Source of the DNA: Eubacterium sp. | Lineage (GTDB): Bacteria; Bacillota; Clostridia; Lachnospirales; Lachnospiraceae | Reading direction: 5' to 3' | Assembly (NCBI GenBank): GCA_003486385.1 | Contig: DNFT01000096.1 | Span: 3,577 to 10,505, forward strand | Length of the DNA: 6,929 bases | Part shown: positions 1 through 5,969 of the stretch, piece by piece | How the letters are laid out: each line of letters begins with the position of its first letter | Position numbering within the stretch: the stretch's first letter is position 1 | The notes under the pieces: generated by a model | Told to the model about the DNA's origin: nothing | Seen by the model: the letters and a program-made list of their open reading frames with translations, nothing else | Database searches by the model: none | Program-made: the position numbers and the translations under genes

Positions 1-11
1 GCATTGCTTCT

Positions 12-34
12 AAAGCAGCATCCGTGCTGCTTTT
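12..34. terminator. Hairpin terminator of the preceding gene
   Basis: A perfect 9-bp stem, AAAGCAGCA against TGCTGCTTT, closes a TCCG tetraloop and runs into a T4 tract. The gene it would serve lies left of the window. The symmetric A- and T-flanked stem could also stop transcription from the opposite side. The T tract is short, so efficiency is uncertain. Confidence 0.6.
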
Positions 35-209
35 GGCTAGGGACTTAGCAGAGTTCTAAGAACATCTAAGCTTCTACAAAAAGTCGTGATATGCATAAAT
101 ATAATACGTTATACACGCTAAGTTTATAGCACATGTTTGCCCAACATCATAAAAAATATTCATCACATAATGAGGTAAAATTACAAATAAAATTTTAGGA
201 GGACACAAC

Positions 210-1430
210 ATGTTTAAGCTCAATGACAATTATCTTAAATTACCGGGAAGCTATCTTTTTTCAACAGTCGGAAAGAAGGTAAAGGCATACAGCGAGGCGC
301 ATCCGGATAAAAAAATAATCCGCCTCGGTATAGGCGATGTGACTCAGCCGCTTGCACCTGCCATTATAAAAGCACTTCACGGGGCGGTTGATGAGATGGC
401 GGATGCTAAGACCTTCAGAGGCTATGCACCTGACCTTGGCTATGAATTTTTAAGAAACGTGATTGCGGAAAATGATTACAAGGCGAGGGGTTGTGAGATA
501 GCTGCCGACGAGATATTTGTAAGTGACGGTGCAAAGAGCGACAGTGCCAATATTCAGGAGATATTGAGCCTTGATAACAGGATTGCGGTGTGTGATCCTG
601 TGTACCCTGTATATGTGGATTCTAATGTTATGGCAGGAAGAACAGGTGTGTATGATGCAGCGTCACAGACCTGGAGCGATGTGATTTACATGCCTTGCAA
701 TGCAGAGAATAATTTTGTGCCGGAGCTTCCGAAGGAGACACCGGATGTAATCTATCTGTGCTACCCGAACAATCCTACAGGAACCACACTCACCAGGAAG
801 CAGCTCCAGGTGTGGGTTGATTATGCCAACAAGGTCGGTGCGCTTATTATCTACGATGCGGCTTATGAGGCATATATTTCCGAGGATGATGTTCCTCATA
901 CAATCTATGAGTGCGAGGGCGCAAGAAACTGTGCGATTGAGCTTAGAAGCTTCTCAAAGAACGCCGGCTTTACCGGAGTGCGTCTCGGATTTACCGTTAT
1001 CCCTAAGGACATAAAGTGTGGTGATGTCATGCTTCATTCGCTCTGGGCGAGAAGACACGGAACCAAGTACAACGGAGCACCTTATATTGTCCAGAGAGCG
1101 GGCGAGGCAGTGTACTCGGCCGAGGGAAAGGCAGAGTTAAAGGAGCAGGTTGCTTATTATATGAAGAATGCAAGGACCATAAAGGACGGTCTTGCAGCAG
1201 CCGGTTACACGGTATTCGGCGGCGTGAATGCACCTTATATCTGGCTTAAGACACCAGATAACATGAGCTCATGGGATTTCTTTGATTATCTTCTTGAGAA
1301 TGTCAACATTGTCGGTACACCGGGTTCAGGCTTCGGTCCGAGCGGTGAAGGATATTTCAGACTGACGGCATTCGGCTCTTATGAAAACACGGTGGAGGCG
1401 CTTGAGAGAATTAAGAATATGGCGGTCTGA
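210..1430 (+). CDS. dapL: LL-diaminopimelate aminotransferase (DapL)
   Basis: A PLP-dependent fold-type I aminotransferase that converts tetrahydrodipicolinate plus glutamate to LL-2,6-diaminopimelate and 2-oxoglutarate in one step, bypassing the acylated DAP routes. It acts in the cytosol and feeds lysine and peptidoglycan synthesis. At 406 residues it has the normal family length (about 410). Visible landmarks are the YPNNPTG motif at 185-191, the cofactor Asp216 and Tyr219 in IIYDAAYE, the Schiff-base lysine Lys250 in SFSKNAGFTGVR, and the substrate-carboxylate Arg384 in GYFRLTAFG. The start is fixed by AGGAGGA at 197-203, six bases before ATG. The gene appears monocistronic. A perfect TATAAT lies at 100-105, but no matching -35 box is seen. 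The weak hairpin after the stop (GTATC/GATAC, 1446-1474) has no T tract, so termination there is unclear. The DapL assignment over generic AspC-like aminotransferases rests on overall sequence pattern and length. Confidence 0.95.
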   Translation: MFKLNDNYLKLPGSYLFSTVGKKVKAYSEAHPDKKIIRLGIGDVTQPLAPAIIKALHGAVDEMADAKTFRGYAPDLGYEFLRNVIAENDYKARGCEIAADEIFVSDGAKSDSANIQEILSLDNRIAVCDPVYPVYVDSNVMAGRTGVYDAASQTWSDVIYMPCNAENNFVPELPKETPDVIYLCYPNNPTGTTLTRKQLQVWVDYANKVGALIIYDAAYEAYISEDDVPHTIYECEGARNCAIELRSFSKNAGFTGVRLGFTVIPKDIKCGDVMLHSLWARRHGTKYNGAPYIVQRAGEAVYSAEGKAELKEQVAYYMKNARTIKDGLAAAGYTVFGGVNAPYIWLKTPDNMSSWDFFDYLLENVNIVGTPGSGFGPSGEGYFRLTAFGSYENTVEALERIKNMAV

Positions 1431-1540
1431 TTTTCAAAACAGAGTGTATCGGGACAGATATATTTGTCGGATACTGACGTGCAGACTGTATGGTGTGTAA
1501 CGAACAGAGTGTTATTAATAGGAATTAATTGCGACATTTC

Positions 1541-1569
1541 TTGACAGTATATTGTGCAGGTAGTAAATT
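1541..1569 (+). promoter_or_regulatory. Sigma-A-type promoter of the alpha-glucosidase gene
   Basis: A perfect TTGACA (1541-1546) is followed after exactly 17 bases by TAAATT (1564-1569), a 4/6 match to the -10 consensus. A better -10 hexamer, TATAGT, lies at 1571-1576 but its spacing would be too long. The site lies 55 bases before the start codon in the spacer after dapL, so the glucosidase gene is probably transcribed on its own. The rest of the spacer (1431-1540) contains only a 10-bp direct repeat, AACAGAGTGT, at 1438 and 1503. Confidence 0.55.
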
Positions 1570-1581
1570 GTATAGTATATT

Positions 1582-1595
1582 ACAAAGCGTTATAG
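1582..1595 (+). promoter_or_regulatory. Possible cre/LacI-type operator
   Basis: The sequence ACAAAGCGTTATAG matches the central AANCGNT core of the catabolite-response element TGWAANCGNTNWCA, but not its outer TG/CA bases. It lies just downstream of the proposed -10 box, near the expected transcription start, where CcpA or a LacI-family maltose regulator usually represses carbohydrate genes. The match is partial, so this is suggestive only. Confidence 0.25.
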
Positions 1596-1624
1596 GGATT
1601 ATATGAATATCGGGAGGTATTTAG

Positions 1625-3253
1625 ATGGCAGAAAAGAAGGAATGGTGGAAGAACGCGGTAATTTATCAGGTGTATCCTAAGAGCTTTCAGGACACAAATG
1701 GCGATGGAATCGGAGATATCAATGGAATCATAAGCAGGCTTGACTATCTTAGGACACTTGGCATTGATGCAATATGGCTTTCTCCTGTGTACCGTTCGCC
1801 GCAGGATGACAATGGGTATGATATTTCTGACTATCAGGATATTGACCCTATGTTCGGCTCACTTGCGGATATGGAGGAGCTGATTGCTGAGGCGGGAAAG
1901 CGTAATATAAAGATTATAATGGATATGGTGCTCAATCATTCCTCAGATGAGCACAGGTGGTTTGTTGAGGCGAAGAAGGGCAAGGACAATCCGTATCATG
2001 ATTATTATGTGTGGCGTGATGGCAAGGAAGGGGTTCCTCCGAATGATATGACATCGGCATTTGGCGGTTCGGCGTGGGAATGGGTACCACAGCTTGGGCA
2101 GTACTATCTGCACCAGTTTTCGGTAAAGCAGCCTGACCTTAACTGGGATAACCCGAAGCTCAGAAAAGAATTGTATGATATGATACTCTGGTGGATGGAC
2201 AAGGGCGTTGGCGGCTTCCGTTTTGATGTCATAGATTTGATTGCCAAGGAGCCGGACAGAAAGATAACGAGCAATGGAACAAGGCTTCATGAGTACATCA
2301 GGGAGATGACAGCCAACACCCTTAGTAAAGGCAATCTCCTGACCGTCGGTGAGGCTTGGAGTGCTACGCCTGAGACCGCCAAGCTTTACAGCAACCCGGA
2401 TGGAAGTGAGGTCTCGATGGTTTTCCAGTTCGAGCACATCATGTTAGACCAGGAGCCGGGTAAGGACAAATGGGACATGATACCATTGTCGCTTCCGGCA
2501 CTCAAAAGGTGCTATGAAAAATGGCAGAATACTTTGTTTGATAAGGGCTGGAACAGTCTTTTTCTCGATAACCATGACCTTCCAAGAATTGTATCACGCT
2601 GGGGAAATGACGGAAAATACAGGGTTGAATCAGCAAAGATGCTTGCAACCATGCTTCACGGAATGCAGGGAACACCGTATATATATCAGGGCGAGGAGCT
2701 TGGCATGACTAATGTGCAGTTTCCTGACATAAGTGACTACGAGGATATTGAGACACTCAATGTCTACAAGGAGCGGATTGCCGCAGGCTATCCAAAGGAA
2801 GCTGTCATGAAGTCTATATATGCAAGAAGCCGTGACAATGCGAGAACTCCTATGCAGTGGAATGATGGAAGGAACGCCGGATTTACTGACGGCACACCGT
2901 GGTTTGCACTCAATCCTAACTACACAGTGATAAATGCCGAGAATGCCCTTGAGGACAAGAATTCGGTATTTTATTATTACCAGAAGCTTATCTCGCTCAG
3001 AAAAGAATATCAGGTATTTCTTGACGGCAGTTTCACACTCCTGCTCCCGGAGGATGAGAAGATATTTGCCTATGTGAGAAAGAATGAGGACAGCGAGCTG
3101 CTTGTGTGCGTCAACTTCACTGATGAAGAGCTGTCATTGCCGGAAGCTTGTAAGTGGCATGACGGAGAGCTTCTCATACACAATTATGATGGTGAACTTG
3201 GAAGCGAGCTGAGACCTTATGAAGCGTTTATGGTATATAGGGCGGTTAAATAA
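1625..3253 (+). CDS. malL: GH13 alpha-glucosidase, oligo-1,6-glucosidase type
   Basis: A cytoplasmic glycoside hydrolase family 13 (subfamily 31 type) exo-enzyme of 542 residues, full length for this group, with no signal peptide. It releases glucose from the non-reducing end of short alpha-glucosides. Seen in order: the Ca-binding DTNGDGIGD loop at 23-31, region I DMVLNH (100-105), region V QPDLNW (169-174), region II GFRFDVID with nucleophile Asp201, region III VGEAW with acid/base Glu243, and region IV DNHD with Asp318. The residue after the nucleophile is Val202. In this subfamily Val there is associated with alpha-1,6 (isomaltose-like) specificity and Ala or Thr with maltose, so isomalto-oligosaccharides are the inferred substrate. 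Trehalose-6-phosphate hydrolase and dextran glucosidase are close relatives and cannot be fully excluded. The start is supported by GGGAGG at 1612-1617, seven bases before ATG. No transporter or regulator gene adjoins it here. Confidence 0.93.
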   Translation: MAEKKEWWKNAVIYQVYPKSFQDTNGDGIGDINGIISRLDYLRTLGIDAIWLSPVYRSPQDDNGYDISDYQDIDPMFGSLADMEELIAEAGKRNIKIIMDMVLNHSSDEHRWFVEAKKGKDNPYHDYYVWRDGKEGVPPNDMTSAFGGSAWEWVPQLGQYYLHQFSVKQPDLNWDNPKLRKELYDMILWWMDKGVGGFRFDVIDLIAKEPDRKITSNGTRLHEYIREMTANTLSKGNLLTVGEAWSATPETAKLYSNPDGSEVSMVFQFEHIMLDQEPGKDKWDMIPLSLPALKRCYEKWQNTLFDKGWNSLFLDNHDLPRIVSRWGNDGKYRVESAKMLATMLHGMQGTPYIYQGEELGMTNVQFPDISDYEDIETLNVYKERIAAGYPKEAVMKSIYARSRDNARTPMQWNDGRNAGFTDGTPWFALNPNYTVINAENALEDKNSVFYYYQKLISLRKEYQVFLDGSFTLLLPEDEKIFAYVRKNEDSELLVCVNFTDEELSLPEACKWHDGELLIHNYDGELGSELRPYEAFMVYRAVK

Positions 3254-3271
3254 ATATAAGTGTTATTTCCG

Positions 3272-3316
3272 ACAGGGCATGAATCTATAAAATATAGGTT
3301 TATGCCTTGTTTTTTT
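3272..3316 (+). terminator. Strong intrinsic terminator after the glucosidase gene
   Basis: An 18-bp stem with three G-U pairs (left arm 3272-3289, right arm 3293-3310) has a 3-base AAA loop and runs directly into seven T residues (3310-3316). It begins 18 bases after the glucosidase stop codon and should end that transcript efficiently. Confidence 0.9.
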
Positions 3317-3348
3317 GTGATGAGTACATATCAGCTTAAAAAAGTGTT

Positions 3349-3426
3349 TGAACGCAGAATAAGCAATCCCCCGCTTCAAGTGTGTAGAGCACTAAGCGGT
3401 TGGTAAGGGGATGCGAACTGCGTTCA
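3349..3426 (+). ncRNA. Candidate structured RNA, or remnant of an IS605-type right end
   Basis: This non-coding stretch folds into one long nested arm. The 9-bp outer stem is TGAACGCAG (3349-3357) with CTGCGTTCA (3418-3426). After an 8/5 internal loop comes ATCCC/GGGAT (3366-3370 with 3408-3412). CCGCTT/AAGCGG (3371-3376 with 3394-3399) stacks on this directly, leaving an 8-base 3' loop, TTGGTAAG. AGTG/CACT follows, capped by TGTAGAG. A competing local hairpin, GAAC-TGC-GTTC (3415-3425), would break the outer stem. It lies between a strong terminator and another T-tailed hairpin. I do not recognise an Rfam family with confidence. The ATCCCCCGCTT...AAGCGG pattern recalls the 3' ends of tnpB-type IS200/IS605 genes and their omega RNAs, so a stranded right end or a small non-autonomous derivative is the main alternative. 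No promoter of its own is convincing and the strand is uncertain. Confidence 0.4.
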
Positions 3427-3428
3427 TG

Positions 3429-3480
3429 AAAGAGCTTGGGTCCTGTGTCAGTGTTAATCACAGAAGCTAAGCTCTTTTAT
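3429..3480 (+). terminator. Hairpin with inner stem and short T run
   Basis: AAAGAGCTT (3429-3437) pairs with AAGCTCTTT (3469-3477). Inside, CTGTG (3443-3447) pairs with CACAG (3459-3463). The + strand continues with TTTTATT, which suits termination of a transcript covering the structured RNA candidate. It lies 30 bases beyond the stop of the convergent nuclease gene and could also act as that gene's terminator, though the - strand tail is less T-rich. Confidence 0.5.
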
Positions 3481-3509
3481 TAGCAGATAGAGGGTATATA
3501 AAATGCTGA

Positions 3510-4532
3510 TTAACCTTGCTGAATATCTTCTTCGATGATTCGGTCAACTAAACGCTTTAATTCCTCCCTGTTTGGTAAATATAATTCATATTTTGACACA
3601 AATAAGTTGCTATCCATACCGTATGTGGCATATTCTACAAGCAGTTCATCTTTTTCTTTGCTGAGAATAATACCAATCGGCGGGTTATCATCCGGCATAT
3701 TTTCTTCCGTAGCAATGTATCCCATGTACATATTCATTTGACCGATATCACGGTGCTTCACGGCATTTGTTTTAAGGTCTATCAGCACGAAGCACTTTAA
3801 GATTCTGTGATAAAATACCAAATCGCAATGATATGTGACATTGCTTATTGTCATTGGATATTGTCTGCCGACAAAGGTAAATCCCTTGCCAAGTTCCATC
3901 AGAAATTGTTGCAGATTGTCAATGATTTTTTGCTCAAGCTCAGATTCGCTGTACATAGCCATCTGCGGAATATTTAGAAAATCCAGAGTATAAGTACTTT
4001 TGATAACATCCTCCGGTGTTTGGTATGTGATACCGTTTTGAGCAAGCGCTAGAATGCCTTCTTTATCTTTGCTTGAAGCCAGTCGGAGAAATAGAGCTGC
4101 ATCTTTTTCTCGTCTTAAAGTTCTAACATCCCATTTTTACTTTATACACTCGTTTTCATAAAACTGTCGTTCCAAATCATCATCAATGGTAATCAATTCA
4201 CATATGTGTGACCAGCTCAAATTGTCAGACACGGTCTGACAATTTGGATATCGGAGATAAAACTTTCTCATGTTATTCAGATTAGGGCGGCTATAACCTT
4301 TTCCCATTCTGAGTGTCAGCTCATGGGATAAGTTGGTTAAGAGCTTAGATCCATATATTGCCGTTGCTTTTCCATCTTGTTCAATCTCTACAATATATTT
4401 TCCGATGTTCCAGTAGGTTTCGGTCATTATAGAATTGACAGAGGTTGCTAATTGTGCCTTGGCGTTCTGGACTAATTTTACAATATTGTCTGCGATTTCA
4501 TTCATATAATTAGTATTTACAATTTCGTTCAT
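3510..4532 (-). pseudogene. YhcG/DUF1016-family PD-(D/E)XK nuclease gene with one in-frame stop
   Basis: Read through its one internal stop, this frame gives 340 residues, the usual size of YhcG-type proteins: an N-terminal DUF1016 domain and a C-terminal PD-(D/E)XK nuclease domain. The N-terminal part (1-131) has the family pattern, including YSRPNLNNMRKFYL and LSWSHICEL. Codon 132 is TAA (4139-4137), then the same frame continues with KWDVRTLRRE and an open stretch to the nuclease domain. That domain carries Asp237 in CDLVFYHR, Asp252 and Lys254 in LIDLKT, and the DIGQMNMY segment, so the catalytic residues are retained. ATG at 4532 has AAAGGA five bases upstream. The open frame extends to 4601 but has no ribosome site there. 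Family members are suspected DNA-processing or defence-associated nucleases; the biological role is poorly established. Either the gene is a recent pseudogene, it makes two fragments (the second could start at the ATG at 3962), or the stop is read through. The 29-bp palindromes at 4218 and 4546 belong to this locus. Confidence 0.85.
4218..4246. repeat. 29-bp palindrome inside the nuclease coding sequence
   Basis: CAAATTGTCAGAC (4218-4230), a 3-base centre ACG, and GTCTGACAATTTG (4234-4246) form a perfect inverted repeat with 13-base arms. On the - strand it encodes part of the N-terminal domain, residues N97 to L105 (NCQTVSDNL), just before the conserved LSWSH segment. It matches the palindrome upstream of the gene at 25 of 29 positions. 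Confidence 0.9.
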
Positions 4533-4545
4533 TATATTCCTTTCC

Positions 4546-4574
4546 CAATTTGTCAGACAGTGTCTGACAAATTG
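4546..4574. repeat. 29-bp palindrome upstream of the nuclease start
   Basis: CAATTTGTCAGACA (4546-4559), a single central G, and TGTCTGACAAATTG (4561-4574) form a perfect inverted repeat with 14-base arms. On the - strand it ends right at the ribosome binding site of the nuclease gene (the GGG of GGGAAAGGA overlaps its edge) and lies in the 65-base gap after the truncated phosphatase. It has no T tract in that direction, so it is unlikely to be a terminator. An operator for a dimeric DNA-binding protein, or a translation-controlling RNA hairpin, fits better. Confidence 0.85.
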
Positions 4575-4597
4575 ATGTAAAACGATATTGGCAATTC

Positions 4598-4915
4598 TCA
4601 ATGCTGAAAAAATTCGAATTTTTCAAGTGCAGTATCATTTAACATTCCTGCTAAATCACCATTGTCAATTTCTCTTATCCGAAATTCTTTTTGAATTGGC
4701 AAGCCCAATTCAGAGGATATGAAGTGTGCCGTAGACATTGTTCTGGGCAAGTCACTTGATATAATATGTGTAATCAAATAATCTTGGTTATTATCTTTGA
4801 GGTATTGTGCAAGTTGTTTTGCTTGCTCCATTCCTTCTGGAATTAAGTCCAAATTGCTCCATCCACCACGATACCTGTTGTCATCTTTTCCATGCCGAAC
4901 AAAAATGAGCTTCAC
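4598..4915 (-). pseudogene. Histidine phosphatase (phosphoglycerate mutase-like) family, C-terminally truncated
   Basis: The N-terminal half of a histidine-phosphatase superfamily protein: 105 residues against the usual 180-210. It has the phospho-acceptor RHG motif (Arg7, His8, Gly9), the second phosphate-pocket arginine in SSDLPRTMSTA (Arg58) and the general acid/base Glu82 in REIDNGDLAG. The second catalytic histidine, normally near residue 150, is missing because the frame diverges after residue 100 and stops at TGA (4600-4598). No continuation of the family sequence is visible in any frame downstream, so this is loss of the 3' half rather than a frameshift. The start is GTG at 4915, with AGGAGGAG at 4928-4921 and a standard spacing; a TTG at 4936 is in frame but lies upstream of that site. 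It sits 25 bases after the acetyltransferase gene, as in an operon. The product is expected to be inactive. Confidence 0.8.
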
Positions 4916-4940
4916 TATGACTCCTCCTAACTTCAATATT

Positions 4941-5429
4941 TCAATTGTCTCTGTCTGAATTTTTGGGGGCGAGTTGACATTCTATAGTCCTCATCATCTC
5001 AATAAAACCATTTTGTGCATAAAACTTCATGCCACTTACATTTTGCGGGAACACCTGTGTTCTGATAAATTCAGCTCCGTTAGCAATTCCATATTCTTTG
5101 CTTGCTTTCATTAATAGTGAGCCTATTCCTAGGCTACGCATCTCTGCTATCACGTCTAAATCCTGAATATATACTAATGTCTATGGTTTTAAACATGCTA
5201 CATTTTTCTGTTTAAGTATCATGACATGAGAAAATCCCACCACTTTAGAATCCGTTTCTGCAACTAAAATATCTTGATTCTAACTATTGAAGATTTTTTC
5301 AAAAAAGTCATTATCTCTATATCCAATCACAAAATGTTCCGGTTGATATTTGACGGCATCTTGTTCCAATTCTAAATACATTGCTCTTAGTGTTTCAATA
5401 TCATTCATTGTTGCTTTTCTTATCAACAT
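4941..5429 (-). pseudogene. GNAT N-acetyltransferase gene with two in-frame amber stops
   Basis: The frame from 5429 to the TGA at 4943-4941 gives 162 residues, normal for a single-domain GNAT enzyme, which transfers acetyl from acetyl-CoA to an amine. The substrate cannot be told. The N-terminal strand and helix (MLIRKATMNDIETL), the acetyl-CoA motif RSLGIGSLL (R98, G101, G103) and the C-terminal QNVSGMKFYAQNGF segment are all present. Two TAG codons interrupt it, codon 50 (5282-5280) and codon 83 (5183-5181). The sequence between and around them stays in one frame and reads as family-like (DILVAETDSKVVGFSHV; TLVYIQDLDV). The start has GGAGG at 5440-5436, six bases before ATG. It precedes the phosphatase fragment by 25 bases. 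It is probably a pseudogene by point mutation; suppression or recoding is the less likely alternative. Confidence 0.85.
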
Positions 5430-5475
5430 TGTAAACCTCCACATTACTCTTCGTAGTACAGAAATTTTCTGTTTC

Positions 5476-5727
5476 TTACAAATAGTAAGTATCAATATCT
5501 AATTCATGTCCGAAACATTCAATGATTTTGAGGTTTAAATCATCTGTAACATTGCAAAATGAGGAATGCAAAGTCGTCAACGCAGGATGTCTATGAACAG
5601 AATTAATAATCGGCAAAACATCTTTTTCATACACATAGTTTGCACTTTTCATATCATCGATAAAAATATTAGCAGAATTATCATAAATCGTATCGATATA
5701 GAATTTCCATTTTTCGCAATTAAACAT
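5476..5727 (-). CDS. Unrecognised 83-residue protein, possibly an N-terminal fragment
   Basis: I do not recognise this ORF. It encodes a soluble-looking, acidic, aromatic-rich protein with no signal peptide or membrane segment; the middle reads IFIDDMKSANYVYEKDVLPI and the end FGHELDIDTYYL. Amino-acid use looks protein-like rather than random. It is the first gene after the - strand promoter at 5827-5855 and ends 47 bases before the acetyltransferase start. No good Shine-Dalgarno precedes ATG 5727. The codon before it is TAA, with an open stretch upstream of that (IIDTYLQINSIFEN), so the true start may have been lost. The abrupt end and the decayed neighbours suggest the 3' part of a longer gene has been deleted. 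Confidence 0.4.
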   Translation of the reverse strand: MFNCEKWKFYIDTIYDNSANIFIDDMKSANYVYEKDVLPIINSVHRHPALTTLHSSFCNVTDDLNLKIIECFGHELDIDTYYL

Positions 5728-5826
5728 TTAATTTTCAAATATGGAATTGATTTGTAAATAAGTATCAATTATTTTAATAATGTGTCTATCCTTGCAAAAC
5801 AAAAGTTTCCTTCTATGAACACACCA

Positions 5827-5855
5827 ATTATACTACCATCATTTGGGTAATTCAA
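5827..5855 (-). promoter_or_regulatory. Sigma-A-type promoter for the - strand gene group
   Basis: On the - strand TTGAAT (5855-5850) and a perfect TATAAT (5832-5827) are separated by exactly 17 bases. The expected start near 5820 gives a leader of about 90 bases before the 83-residue ORF. All genes from 5727 to 3510 lie downstream on the same strand with no obvious terminator between them, so this may drive the whole group. Confidence 0.55.
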
Positions 5856-5869
5856 TTATGTAGTAACAG

Positions 5870-5968
5870 CTATATTTTCATTTTTATAATCCGCATTTCT
5901 GCGAAAGGCACCAATGCGTCATGAAACATCTTGGCTGACTTTCGCTTTTCTAATTTATATTCATTCTG
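5870..5968 (-). pseudogene. Possible C-terminal remnant of an unknown protein
   Basis: A short - strand frame ends at TAG (5872-5870) and reads like a lysine-rich helical protein tail (KLEKRKSAKMFHDAL, then PFAEMRIIKMKI). It runs unbroken into the position where the chemotaxis gene begins on the other strand, so it may be the last 32 residues of a gene cut at the same junction. It is too short to assign and may be chance. The rest of 5728-5869 holds the promoter and AT-rich sequence with no gene that I can support. Confidence 0.2.
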
Positions 5969-5969
5969 A

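Noticed and set aside
100..105. Perfect TATAAT before dapL as a promoter
   Set aside because: No acceptable -35 hexamer at 16-18 bases and no extended TG; in such AT-rich DNA the hexamer alone is weak evidence.
1446..1474. Hairpin after dapL as its terminator
   Set aside because: Stem is interrupted (GTATC and GACA blocks) and no T tract follows.
1943..2437. 164-residue open frame on the - strand inside the glucosidase gene
   Set aside because: It lies fully antisense to a strongly conserved gene, has no ribosome site, and its translation has no family features.
3510..5727. A toxin-antitoxin or defence operon formed by nuclease, phosphatase and acetyltransferase
   Set aside because: All three recognisable members are disrupted and they are unrelated cargo; there is no sign of a working combined system.
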